A DNA stretch of 64,000 nucleotides from assembly GCF_015240065.1 (NCBI RefSeq), contig NZ_CP060506.1, positions 310,001-374,000 on the forward strand, given 5' to 3'. Source of the DNA: Nanchangia anserum (GTDB taxonomy: Bacteria; Actinomycetota; Actinomycetes; Actinomycetales; Actinomycetaceae). The notes beneath the pieces were generated by a model that was not told the DNA's origin, made no database searches, and saw only the letters and a list, made by a program, of their open reading frames with translations. Positions 43,737 to 52,261 of this stretch are shown in pieces (the stretch's first letter is position 1; every line of letters starts with the position of its first letter). The position numbers and the translations under genes are program-made.

Positions 43737-44814
43737 GCAGTCTGCACGTCGTCATCCCCGCCGGCGGTGCCGGCACGCGGTTGTGGCCGCTGTCGCGTCA
43801 ATCGTGGCCGAAGTACCTGCTGGAGGTCGAGCGGGAACGCAGCCTGCTGCGCGCGGCAATCGAACGGGTCGAGCCGCTGGCGGCTGACGTTTGCGTTGTG
43901 ACGTCGCCGGCGACGGCTCGACTCGTGGCCGAGCAGGTGGATGGGGCTGCCGTTCCCACCGAGGTCATGGCCGAGCCGAGCCCGAAGAACTCGATGCCGG
44001 CGATCGGTTTGGCGGCGGCCATCATTGAGTATCGCCACGGTCGTGACGCGCTCGTGGGATCCTTTGCCGCCGACCACGCCATCGCCGACGAACAACGCTT
44101 CCGCCGCGTGGTTAGCGAGGCCATGCGGGCTGCCGACCACGGGTGGATCGTCACGATCGGGATTACCCCGACGCACCCAGCGACGGGATACGGCTACATC
44201 GAGACCGGTGCGTCGATCGACGGCCTAGCCGCGCGCGGAGTCACCTCGTTCACCGAGAAACCCGATGCGACACGTGCCGGGCACTACCTCGCTCGGGGTG
44301 GATACCTGTGGAATGCGGGGATGTTCATTGCCCGCTGCGGCGTGCTTCTCGACGCGCTCGCCGAGGAACATCCCGAGATGGCGCGCGGATTGCGCGCGTT
44401 GGCTCGACTCGACCGTCCCTCCCGGCAGGCCAACGAGATATGGGACGCGCTGCCGGCCATCGCCATCGACCATGCGGTCGCCGAACCGCAGGCGAGCGCG
44501 GGTCGCGTGGCGGTGTGTGCGAGGCCGGCGATATCGGCTGGTCCGACGTGGGCGACTACGCGGCGCTGGCTGAGTGCACGCGCGACGCCGACGGTATCGC
44601 GAGGGTCGGTGACATCACGGTGACGGGAATTGACGCGCCCGGGAGTCTTGCCGCCGCGTCGGCCGCCTCGCAGGGCGAGCACGTCATCGTCTGTGGGATC
44701 CCCGACGCCATCGTCGTTCGTGCCGGCGACACGACCCTCGTGACGACGCGCGCGTGGGCCGGGCGGATCCGCGAGGTGCGCGAGCGCGCGAGTCACGATC
44801 GGTCGAGCGAGTAG
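43733..44814 (+). pseudogene. manC: Mannose-1-phosphate guanylyltransferase, single frameshift
   Basis: Makes GDP-mannose from mannose 1-phosphate and GTP, a precursor for surface glycans. From GTG at 43733 the frame gives PAGGAGTRLWPLSRQSWPKY, DHAIADEQRF, TPTHPATGYGYIETG and SFTEKPDATRAG. Near 44511-44522 (around GCGGTGTGTGCG) the frame changes by +2/-1; the next frame continues with EAGDIGWSDVGDYAALAE and IVVRAGDTTLVTTR, the expected C-terminal part. Both halves are well conserved with no other lesion, so this may be a TG-repeat slip in the strain or a sequencing error. It overlaps galK by four bases and is followed by the LOG gene. Confidence 0.85.
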
Positions 44815-44849
44815 TCGCGGCGGTGGTCGCCGCGACGCACAATAGAGCC

Positions 44850-45605
44850 ATGACGAAGATGCTTCCGACGCCCCAACCTGACGCCTATCGACGCGGCGCC
44901 GTCGAGTTCCGCGGACCCGGGCGCCCGACCGAGACGTCCGAGACGCGCCTGCTCGCTGATCAACCGGATACGTCGTGGCTGCACACGGACACGTGGCGGG
45001 TACTGCGGATCCAATCGGAATTCGTCGAGGGCTTCGGAGCACTCGCCGAGCTGGGACCAGCCGTCTCAGTGTTCGGGTCGGCACGCACCCCGGCCGACGA
45101 CCCGAGCTACGCGATCGGTGTCGACGTCGGGCGAGAGCTCGCCGAACGCGGACTAGCGGCCATCACCGGCGGCGGCCCGGGCCAGATGGAGGCGGTGTGC
45201 CGCGGAGCCAACGAGGCCGGCGGAATCGCGTGCGGACTCGGGATTGAGCTACCGCACGAACAGGCACTCAACCCATGGGTGAATCTCGGGATCTACTTCC
45301 GCTACTTCTTCGTCCGCAAGACGATGTTTATCAAGTATGCCCAGGCATTCATCGTCTTGCCCGGAGGATTTGGCACGCTCGATGAATTGTTTGAGGCCGT
45401 GACCCTCGTACAGACCCGCAAGATCAAATCGTTCCCCATCGTGTTGATCGGGACGAGCTTCTGGTCCGGGCTCGTCGAGTGGATACGGGAACGGCTCATC
45501 GCCGAGGGCATGGTCGGGGAGCGCGACGTCGATCTGTTCTACGTGTGCGACAGCGCCGCCGAGGCCATCACATGGATCGAGTCAAAGTGGACGGCGACCA
45601 GCTGA
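44850..45605 (+). CDS. LOG-family protein (cytokinin riboside monophosphate phosphoribohydrolase-like)
   Basis: A 251-residue Rossmann-type protein of the TIGR00730/LOG family; characterised members release adenine-type bases from nucleoside monophosphates. Motifs: VSVFGSARTPADDPSY, ITGGGPGQMEAVCRGA and PGGFGTLDELFEAVTL with the catalytic PGGxGTxxE. The N terminus is longer than in plant LOG, as usual in actinobacteria. The ATG at 44850 follows the manC end by 35 bases. It heads a block whose order recalls Rv1205 onward in M. tuberculosis. Confidence 0.86.
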   Translation: MTKMLPTPQPDAYRRGAVEFRGPGRPTETSETRLLADQPDTSWLHTDTWRVLRIQSEFVEGFGALAELGPAVSVFGSARTPADDPSYAIGVDVGRELAERGLAAITGGGPGQMEAVCRGANEAGGIACGLGIELPHEQALNPWVNLGIYFRYFFVRKTMFIKYAQAFIVLPGGFGTLDELFEAVTLVQTRKIKSFPIVLIGTSFWSGLVEWIRERLIAEGMVGERDVDLFYVCDSAAEAITWIESKWTATS

Positions 45606-45723
45606 TCGCCTGCACCGGTGTGCGCGCGTGAGCAGGTGCGCAACGGCTTGTCCGCAAGATATACTATCCGTCAGTCAGATGTTCGGCGGCGCGTTCGCGC
45701 CGAAGGTCAAGGAGACGTGTGGT

Positions 45724-45885
45724 ATGGCAGCGATGAAGCCCCGTACGGGAGAAGGGCCACTTGAGGCCGTGAAAGAGGGACGTGGGATCGTCGTCCGTGT
45801 TCCTCTCGAAGGCGGCGGCCGCCTGGTGGTCGAGATGACACGTGAAGAGGCTGACGAACTGCGCGATGCCCTCGCGGCGTTGTAA
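45724..45885 (+). CDS. DUF3117 small protein
   Basis: A 53-residue actinobacteria-specific protein of unknown function (MAAMKPRTGEGPLEAVKEGR, then RLVVEMTREEADELRDAL). The ATG at 45724 follows AAGGAGAC by 8 bases, which decides it over a start at 45628. The Rv1211-like family is nearly invariant in size and sequence, suggesting a conserved structural or regulatory role, but none is known to me. Confidence 0.88.
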   Translation: MAAMKPRTGEGPLEAVKEGRGIVVRVPLEGGGRLVVEMTREEADELRDALAAL

Positions 45886-45894
45886 TCGGTAGCG

Positions 45895-45938
45895 ATGTGC
45901 GTGACGGCGGGTGGATGTCCACCCGCCGTCACGCACAT
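45895..45938. terminator. Perfect 21-bp hairpin between convergent genes
   Basis: Arms 45895-45915 and 45918-45938 pair perfectly with a 2-base centre. It sits between the DUF3117 stop (+) and the O-methyltransferase stop (-). No U-tract. Confidence 0.8.
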
Positions 45939-45945
45939 ATGAGCG

Positions 45946-46578
45946 CTACAGCGAGACGGCGACCGTCAGCCCGTCCCCACACGTCAGCGTCGACGTCAAC
46001 AGGTCGGGGTCGTCGCAGAGGAACCGGACGGCCTGGCGCATTGCCACGGTTGCCGCGTCTCGGCGCGCGGGATCAGGCACGCGGTCGTACCACAGCGAGT
46101 GGACGAGGACGATTAATCCGCCACTGCGCACGATGCGGCGTGCGTGATCGAGAATCGGCACCAGGTGACGCTGGTCCGCGTCGAGAACGACCATGTCGTA
46201 GCCGGCCGACGTCATACGCGGCAGGACGTCAAGCGCTCGACCGTTGATGAGACGGGTGCGCGCTGCTGACACCCCGGCATCCCGAACGGCTGTGCGCGCC
46301 GATTCGATGTACTCGGCATCGGTATCTATTGATGTCAGCACGCCGTTGGACGTCATCCCCTGGAGCAGCCAGAGGCTGGTGACGCCCGCCCCTGTGCCGA
46401 CTTCGATGACAGCCTTTGCCCCGCACGAGGCCGCGAGCATCCGTAGCGTCGCACCTTGGGCAGGTGAGATCGGGCGAGCGTCGAGTTCGACGGCGCGCTC
46501 GCGCGCGCGTAGGGTCGCCTCGTCCTCGCTCACGGAGTCCTCGACCCACGCCCAGCTCAGTGCCTTGTTGTCGTTAAT
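45946..46578 (-). CDS. O-methyltransferase (Rv1220c-like), possible ATT start
   Basis: SAM-dependent class I methyltransferase of the catechol O-methyltransferase-like group; substrate unknown. Motif I is AVIEVGTGAGVTSLWLL, followed by LTSIDTDAEYIESAR and MVVLDADQRHLVPIL. The first ATG/GTG in frame is GTG at 46533, but the frame is open upstream and encodes NDNKALSWAWVEDS, which resembles the conserved N terminus of relatives. An ATT at 46578 lies six bases after GAGGGGGA, so I place the start there (210 residues); GTG 46533 is the alternative (195 residues). Mrp follows upstream on the same strand, 27 bases away. Confidence 0.8.
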   Translation of the reverse strand: MNDNKALSWAWVEDSVSEDEATLRARERAVELDARPISPAQGATLRMLAASCGAKAVIEVGTGAGVTSLWLLQGMTSNGVLTSIDTDAEYIESARTAVRDAGVSAARTRLINGRALDVLPRMTSAGYDMVVLDADQRHLVPILDHARRIVRSGGLIVLVHSLWYDRVPDPARRDAATVAMRQAVRFLCDDPDLLTSTLTCGDGLTVAVSL

Positions 46579-46604
46579 GGTGGTCCCCCTCGATCGCGCG
46601 GTGG

Positions 46605-47723
46605 CTACAGCGGTTTGACGCCGAGGTTGCGACCACTGAGCGAGCGCTTGCTTGTCGCCAGCTTCTCCGCAACGACGTCGAGCGCCTGGGCCGCGGGGGA
46701 GTCGGGGGCCGCGATGGCAACGGGCGTGCCCTGATCGGATCCCTCGCGCAGGCGAATGTCGATCGGGATCTGTGTGAGCAGAGGAACGGAGTAGCCGAGC
46801 TGCGTCGACAGGTGGTCAGCGACCATCTGGCCACCGCCGGAACCAAACAGCTCGAGGCGAGAGCCGTCTTCTTGCGGCAGGTAGGACATGTTTTCGATGA
46901 CGCCGGCGACATGCTGCTCGGTCTGCGACGAGATCGACCCGGCGCGCTCGGCCACCTCTGCTGCCGCGACCTGCGGAGTCGTGACGACGAGGATGTCGGA
47001 GTGGGGGAGCAACTGGGCGATGGAGATCGCGACGTCGCCGGTTCCCGGTGGCAGGTCGAGCAGGAGGACGTCGAGGTCGCCCCAGTAGACGTCGGCGAGG
47101 AACTGCTGAAGCGCACGGTGGAGCATGGGGCCGCGCCACACGACCGCCTGGCCGTCGGGCACAAACATCCCGATGGAGATGACCTTGACCCCGTGGGCCT
47201 CGGGGGGAACGATCATCTGGTCGATGACGGTCGCCTCGTCGCTGGCGCCGAGCATGCGCGGGATCGAGAAGCCGTAGATATCGGCGTCGACGACGCCGAC
47301 CTTGAGGCCGCGCCGGGACAGCGCCGCAGCCAGATTGGCGGTTATCGAGGACTTGCCGACCCCGCCCTTGCCCGAGGTGATCGCGTAGACCTTCGTCAGC
47401 GAATCGGGACGGGCAAAGGGAATCTGACGCTGGGCGCCCTGAAGCTTCTGGGTGAGCGCTTGGCGCTGCTCCGCGCTCATGACCCCCAGATCGACCTCGA
47501 CACCGCCGACTCCGGGCACGGCCGAGACCTTGTCGATGACGTCGGCCTTGATCTGATGCTGCAGCGGGCACCCGGCAACCGTGAGATCCACGCCAACGCG
47601 CACCTGGTCGCCCTCGATCGTGATGTCGCGAACCATGTCGAGGTCGGTGATGGCCCGGTTAAGCTCGGGATCGATGACGTGAGAGAGCGCCTGGCGCACG
47701 TCTTGCTGAGAAACGGAGGTCAT
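46605..47723 (-). CDS. mrp: Mrp/ApbC-type iron-sulfur cluster carrier ATPase
   Basis: P-loop ATPase that binds and delivers Fe-S clusters to apoproteins. The 372-residue product has an N-terminal DUF59/MIP18 domain (VIDPELNRAITDLDMV; VDLTVAGCPLQHQI) and a deviant Walker A SGKGGVGKSSITANLAAAL, then DLPPGTGDVAISIAQ. The C-terminal CxxC that holds the cluster in E. coli Mrp is absent: the equivalent region reads ENMSYLPQEDGSRLELFGSG. I recall actinobacterial Mrp proteins generally lack it. It is followed by the O-methyltransferase and preceded by DUF1003. Confidence 0.93.
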   Translation of the reverse strand: MTSVSQQDVRQALSHVIDPELNRAITDLDMVRDITIEGDQVRVGVDLTVAGCPLQHQIKADVIDKVSAVPGVGGVEVDLGVMSAEQRQALTQKLQGAQRQIPFARPDSLTKVYAITSGKGGVGKSSITANLAAALSRRGLKVGVVDADIYGFSIPRMLGASDEATVIDQMIVPPEAHGVKVISIGMFVPDGQAVVWRGPMLHRALQQFLADVYWGDLDVLLLDLPPGTGDVAISIAQLLPHSDILVVTTPQVAAAEVAERAGSISSQTEQHVAGVIENMSYLPQEDGSRLELFGSGGGQMVADHLSTQLGYSVPLLTQIPIDIRLREGSDQGTPVAIAAPDSPAAQALDVVAEKLATSKRSLSGRNLGVKPL

Positions 47724-47732
47724 GGCGTCATC

Positions 47733-48302
47733 CTATCGACTTCGGTGTCTGGCGTCGTCTGGCGGCGCGGCGGCATCATCGCTGAGCGCGGCGTCACGCA
47801 CGCTTTGGCGAGCGACGTGACGCTGACGGTCGTCCTCGATGAGCTCGGCCAGCAGGTCGCGCAGCTCGGAGCGAACAAAGTCGCGGGTGGCGACGTCGGC
47901 CATGGCCGCACGCAGCGAGGCGATCTCGCGCAGCAGATACTCGGTGTCCGACAGGTTGCGCTCGGCGCGACGGCGATCCTGTTCGGCCGTGACGCGGTCG
48001 CGGTCGTCCTGGCGGTTTTGCGCCAACAGGATGAGGGGCGCGGCATACGACGCCTGTAGCGACAGCATGAGGGTGAGCGCGGTAAACCCGAGGCTGCGCT
48101 TATCGAACTGCAAGGACACGGGAGCGAGCGAGTTCCACGCGATCCACGCGACGACGAAGATCGTCAGGTAGACGAGGAACTTCGGGGTTCCCGAAAAGCG
48201 CGCGATGACCTCGGCGGCATTACCAACGCCCTCGCCCTCGAGATTGATTTTCGGCACCTGTAGCCGGCGACGCTCACGTGGGGTATCGAGGTTCTCAGCC
48301 AT
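47733..48302 (-). CDS. DUF1003 membrane protein
   Basis: A 189-residue protein with two membrane helices (FLVYLTIFVVAWIAWNSL; FTALTLMLSLQASYAAPLILL) and a long charged C-terminal coiled coil (QNRQDDRDRVTAEQDRRRAE). Family members are small inner-membrane proteins of unknown role, often beside Mg2+ transport-related genes. It overlaps the end of the MgtE_N/CBS gene by 8 bases and lies 9 bases before mrp, so the three form one transcription unit. Confidence 0.84.
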   Translation of the reverse strand: MAENLDTPRERRRLQVPKINLEGEGVGNAAEVIARFSGTPKFLVYLTIFVVAWIAWNSLAPVSLQFDKRSLGFTALTLMLSLQASYAAPLILLAQNRQDDRDRVTAEQDRRRAERNLSDTEYLLREIASLRAAMADVATRDFVRSELRDLLAELIEDDRQRHVARQSVRDAALSDDAAAPPDDARHRSR

Positions 48303-49596
48303 CCTGGCTCCTATTCATCGTCTCGTCAGTCACACCCTCGTCGGCATCGCGCCAATCGTCGGGAAGCAGGTGGTCAAGGACGTCGTCGACCGATACCGCG
48401 CCCAGGACGTGTTGGGAGGAGTCGACGACCGGGATCGCCGTGAGGTTATACGTCGCCAGCAGACGCGTGATTGTCCCCAGACTCGTGTTCGGGTCGACGC
48501 CCTCAAGCGCGTCGTCAATGATCGTGCCCAACGCCGTTTGCGGCGGTTCGCGCAACGCCCGTTGAATGTGGACGACACCGAGATAGCGCCCCGTCGGGGC
48601 CTCCAACGGCGGGCGCGACACGATAATGAGGGCCGCCAGAGCCGGCGGAATGTCCTCGCGGCGCACGTGTGCGAGCAGCGTCGCGACGTTGGCGTCGGGT
48701 GGCAGGATGACCGGCGAGGGCGTCATCATGCCGCCCGCGGTGTTTTCGCCATAGGCCATGAGTCGGCGCACGTCGGCGGCCTCCTCCGGCTCCATCGCGG
48801 CCAGGAGGATCCGCGCCTGGTCCGGCGGCATCTCGGCGATGAGGTCGGCGGCGTCGTCGGGTTGCATGGCATCGAGGACGTCGCCGGCGCGGCGAACATC
48901 CAGCGACGACAAGATGCCGACCCGGTCATCCTCGCCCAGCTCCTCGAGGATGTCGGCGAGGCGTTCGTTTGTCAGCTGATGGGCGACCTCGTTGCGGCGT
49001 GTTTCGGGAAGATCGGCGAGCAGGTCGGCGAAGTCGGCTGCCTTCAAATCCTCGGTCATCGACAGCAGGGTCGTCGCCTCCTGCGACATGGCCGATTGCT
49101 TGGCCAGCCCCGAGACGTCCTCGGGCGACACGAGGAATGTCTCGCCGCGGCGCAGCGACAGCCCGGAATTCTGGCGACGAACATACAGGTGGGTGACCAC
49201 CCAGTTGCGCTCGTCATCTTGTTCCATCGCCATGTCGAGCACCTTCACCGGACCCGTCTGGTCGTTCATCATGACGACGCGGTCCAGCAGCTCGCCGAAG
49301 ACCGTCGCCTCGCCCGGGCGCTGCGAGAACTGGCGGATATTAATCAGCCCCGTTGTGATGACGGCACCCGGTTTGATGGCGGTCACGCGCGTGATCGGCA
49401 AGAACACACGTCGGTGCGTCGCCACCTCGATGACGAAACCGATGACCCGCGGAGAAGACGTGAAGCGAAGTGTGACGACGGCGTCGCTGATTCGCCCCAC
49501 CGCGTCCCCGATGGGGTCAAAAACACTGGTCCCCGCCAGCTTGCCGATGAAGACGCGCGAGCGGATGGAACGAATGGAATGGGTACGCCTAGCCAC
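48295..49596 (-). CDS. Soluble MgtE_N/CBS-domain protein with N-terminal PRC-like domain
   Basis: A 433-residue cytoplasmic protein. Order: a PRC-barrel-like region (GKLAGTSVFDPIGDAVGRIS), a second such stretch, the MgtE N domain with repeats (DFADLLADLPETRRNEVAHQ; RAGDVLDAMQPDDAADLIAE; ILLAAMEPEEAADVRRLMAY), the motif NTAGGMMTPSPVILPP that opens CBS domains, and two CBS domains. The membrane channel of MgtE is missing, so it is not a Mg2+ channel itself; a sensor or regulatory role is inferred. The GTG at 49596 (VARRTHSIRS) starts where the family starts, although no clear Shine-Dalgarno precedes it. It resembles Rv1232c. Confidence 0.83.
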   Translation of the reverse strand: MARRTHSIRSIRSRVFIGKLAGTSVFDPIGDAVGRISDAVVTLRFTSSPRVIGFVIEVATHRRVFLPITRVTAIKPGAVITTGLINIRQFSQRPGEATVFGELLDRVVMMNDQTGPVKVLDMAMEQDDERNWVVTHLYVRRQNSGLSLRRGETFLVSPEDVSGLAKQSAMSQEATTLLSMTEDLKAADFADLLADLPETRRNEVAHQLTNERLADILEELGEDDRVGILSSLDVRRAGDVLDAMQPDDAADLIAEMPPDQARILLAAMEPEEAADVRRLMAYGENTAGGMMTPSPVILPPDANVATLLAHVRREDIPPALAALIIVSRPPLEAPTGRYLGVVHIQRALREPPQTALGTIIDDALEGVDPNTSLGTITRLLATYNLTAIPVVDSSQHVLGAVSVDDVLDHLLPDDWRDADEGVTDETMNRSQDG

Positions 49597-49680
49597 GTGG
49601 CCAGGATACGGCAGAACCCCACACGGGCCAGTGCGCGGGCTGGGGTGGAAGGCGCCGGCAAATTTTGGCAAGGTGAGGGC

Positions 49681-50274
49681 ATGGCAGTGTTTAAGGCCGA
49701 CCGTGGAGTCCCGCGCGGAATCGAGATCGCGCGCTACGACGACGAGGACGCCGCGCTCGCGGCGGTCACGTATTTGGCCGAACACGATTTCCCGACCGAG
49801 CACATTTCCATCGTCGGCGAGGGCCTCCTCATGGTCAACGACTCCCAGGGGCGTCCCTCCGCGGGGCAGGCGTTCGTCGCCGGAGCCTCGTCGGGCGTGT
49901 GGGTGGGCCTCATGGCCGGCCTCATCGTCGCGCTGTTCACCCCCAAGCTGCCGCTATCGGTCATCCTCATCGGGTCCATCGTGTCGGCCTCGCTCGTCGT
50001 CGGGCTGATTCGGATGAGTCGGCAGGTCTCCGCGCGCGGGCGCTCTGGCGGCGTCGTCTACGCGCGCCGGCTCGTCGCGACGACGTATGTCCTTGTCGCG
50101 AAGGCGCGCGCGGCCGAGGCGATCAGGCTGCTGAGTGACCACGCGGGTCCTCGGCCTCCCGCACGCACCACGCAGGCCCCGGCGCCGCTCACCGACGCCG
50201 ACGGGCGCCCGAAATACGGCGTGAGGCGCGGCGACGCCGAAGACGCCGCATCCGGGTCTGGCCAACAGGAGTAG
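49681..50274 (+). CDS. GSP17M-like general stress domain membrane protein
   Basis: A 197-residue protein starting at the ATG at 49681. The N-terminal domain (EIARYDDEDAALAAVTYLAE, then FPTEHISIVGEGL) matches the general stress protein 17M/YflT fold. Two membrane segments follow (AGASSGVWVGLMAGLIVALF; LSVILIGSIVSASLVVGLI), then a proline-rich tail. Function is unknown. It is divergent from the MgtE_N/CBS gene, as is Rv1234 relative to Rv1232c, and precedes typA. Confidence 0.82.
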   Translation: MAVFKADRGVPRGIEIARYDDEDAALAAVTYLAEHDFPTEHISIVGEGLLMVNDSQGRPSAGQAFVAGASSGVWVGLMAGLIVALFTPKLPLSVILIGSIVSASLVVGLIRMSRQVSARGRSGGVVYARRLVATTYVLVAKARAAEAIRLLSDHAGPRPPARTTQAPAPLTDADGRPKYGVRRGDAEDAASGSGQQE

Positions 50275-50334
50275 TCTTAGCGGTTGCCACCACGCACGCC
50301 GGTGCGTGTCTCGCGAAGGAAGGTCCCGCTACGT

Positions 50335-52261
50335 ATGGCTATCCGCTCTGATCTGCGCAATATTGCGATCGTTGCCCACGTCGACCACGGAAAGACGACG
50401 CTTGTCGATCAGATGCTGTGGCAGGCGGGCGCCTTTGGCGATCACGTTGGACGTGACGCGCAGACCGAACGGGTGATGGACTCCGGCGACCTCGAGCGGG
50501 AAAAGGGCATCACCATCCTCGCGAAGAACACCGCCGTCACCTATCGCGGTGCCGAAGCGACGAAGCGGGGATTCGACGACGGCGTGACGATCAACGTCAT
50601 TGACACCCCAGGGCACGCGGACTTCGGCGGCGAAGTCGAGCGCGGGCTGTCGATGGTCGACGGCGTCCTTCTGCTCGTTGACGCCGCCGAGGGGCCACTG
50701 CCGCAGACGCGCTTCGTGTTGCGCAAATCGCTCATTGCCCAGCTGCCAATCATCGTCGTCATCAATAAGGTCGACCGCCCCGACGCGCGCATCGCCGAGG
50801 TCGAATCCGAGACCATCGATCTGCTGCTCTCCTTGGCCGACGACCTCAGCGGCGAAGGTGTCGACGTCGACCTCGATTCGCTGCTCGAAGTCCCGGTTCT
50901 CTATGCCTCGGCCAAAGCCGGCGCCGCCTCGTCGAGCGCCCCGGCGAATGGGGCCGTGCCCGAGGGGGACTTCACCGAGCTGTTTGGGACGATCCTCGAC
51001 GCGATTCCGGGACCTCATTACGACGAAGACGCGCCGTTGCAGGCGCACGTGACAAACCTCGACGCCTCGCCGTTCCTCGGTCGCCTCGCGCTCGTGCGCA
51101 TTCACAACGGCACCCTCCGCAAAGGGCAGCAGGTCGCCTGGGTGCGTCATGACGGCTCGACCCAGCAGGTGAAGGTCACCGAGCTGCTCGTCACCGAGGG
51201 GCTGGAGCGCATGCCCGCAGAAGAAGCCCATGCCGGTGACATCGTTGCGGTTGCCGGTATTCCCGACATCACGATCGGCGAGTCTCTTGTCGACCCCGAC
51301 GATCCGCGCCCTCTCGAGCTCATTACCGTCGACGATCCGGCGATCTCGATGACCATCGGCATCAACACCTCGCCGTTGGCCGGGCGCGTCAAAGGCGCAA
51401 AAGTGACGGCCCGCCAGGTGAAGGATCGCCTCGATCGCGAACTGATCGGCAACGTCTCGCTGCGGGTGCTGCCCACCGAGCGACCCGACGCATGGGAGGT
51501 CCAGGGCCGCGGTGAGCTCGCGCTGGCGATCCTCATCGAACAGATGCGGCGGGAGGGCTTCGAGCTGACCGCTGGCAAACCGCAGGTCGTCACGCGAACG
51601 ATCAACGGGAAGACCCACGAGCCGATGGAGCACACAACCGTCGACGTTCCCGAGGAACACATGGGGACCGTCACCCAGTTGATGGCCGAACGCAAGGGGC
51701 GGATGCTCAGCGTGACGAATCAACGGCACGGGATGGGTTCGACTCGAATTCCTCGTTCCCGCCCGCGGCCTCATCGGCTTCCGCACCCAGTTCCTCACCG
51801 AGACACCGCGCGGCACGGGCATCGCGACGTCGATCGCGGCCGGGTGGGAACCGTGGTGCGGCCCCATTCAGCGGCGCAAGACCGGCTCTCTGGTGTCGGA
51901 TCGCGCCGGCAAGGCGACGCCGTACGCGATGATTCAGCTCCAAGAGCGCGGCTCCTTCCTCATCCAGCCGGCGTCGGAGGTCTACGAGGGGCAGGTCGTC
52001 GGCGAGAACCCGCGCGGGGAAGATATGGACGTCAACATCACGCGCGAAAAGAAGCAGACGAACATGCGCTCGGCGACGGCCGAGACGTGGGAGGGTCTCG
52101 TTCCCCCGCGCACGCTCACGCTTGAGGAATCGCTGGAATTCGCCGCCGATGACGAGTGCGTGGAGGTCACGCCCGAGGCCATCCGCATCCGCAAGGTCAT
52201 CCTCGACCAGACCGAGCGGTTTAAGGAGGCAGCTAAGCGTCGCCGTGCCGCCCGCGACTAG
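50335..52261 (+). pseudogene. typA: Ribosome-associated GTPase TypA/BipA, single frameshift
   Basis: Translational GTPase that binds the 70S ribosome and helps 50S assembly and stress responses. From ATG 50335 (after GGAAGG) the frame shows AHVDHGKTTLVDQML (G1), [28 protein letters not shown] (G3), [10 protein letters not shown] (G4), domain II and the EF-G-like domain up to KGRMLSVTN. One extra A at about 51722-51723 (AATCAACGGC where AATCACGGC is expected) shifts the frame; the downstream frame then reads GTGWVRLEFLVPARGLIGFR and continues to the normal C terminus at 52261. No other damage is seen, so a sequencing error or recent mutation is likely. The stop CTAG is shared with the convergent mntH. 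Confidence 0.88.

Noticed and set aside
48295-49596. Calling this gene a Mg2+ channel MgtE
   Set aside because: The C-terminal membrane channel domain is absent.
48205-49680. Upstream extension of the GSP17M-like frame
   Set aside because: It is antisense to the MgtE_N/CBS gene; the domain starts at 49681.
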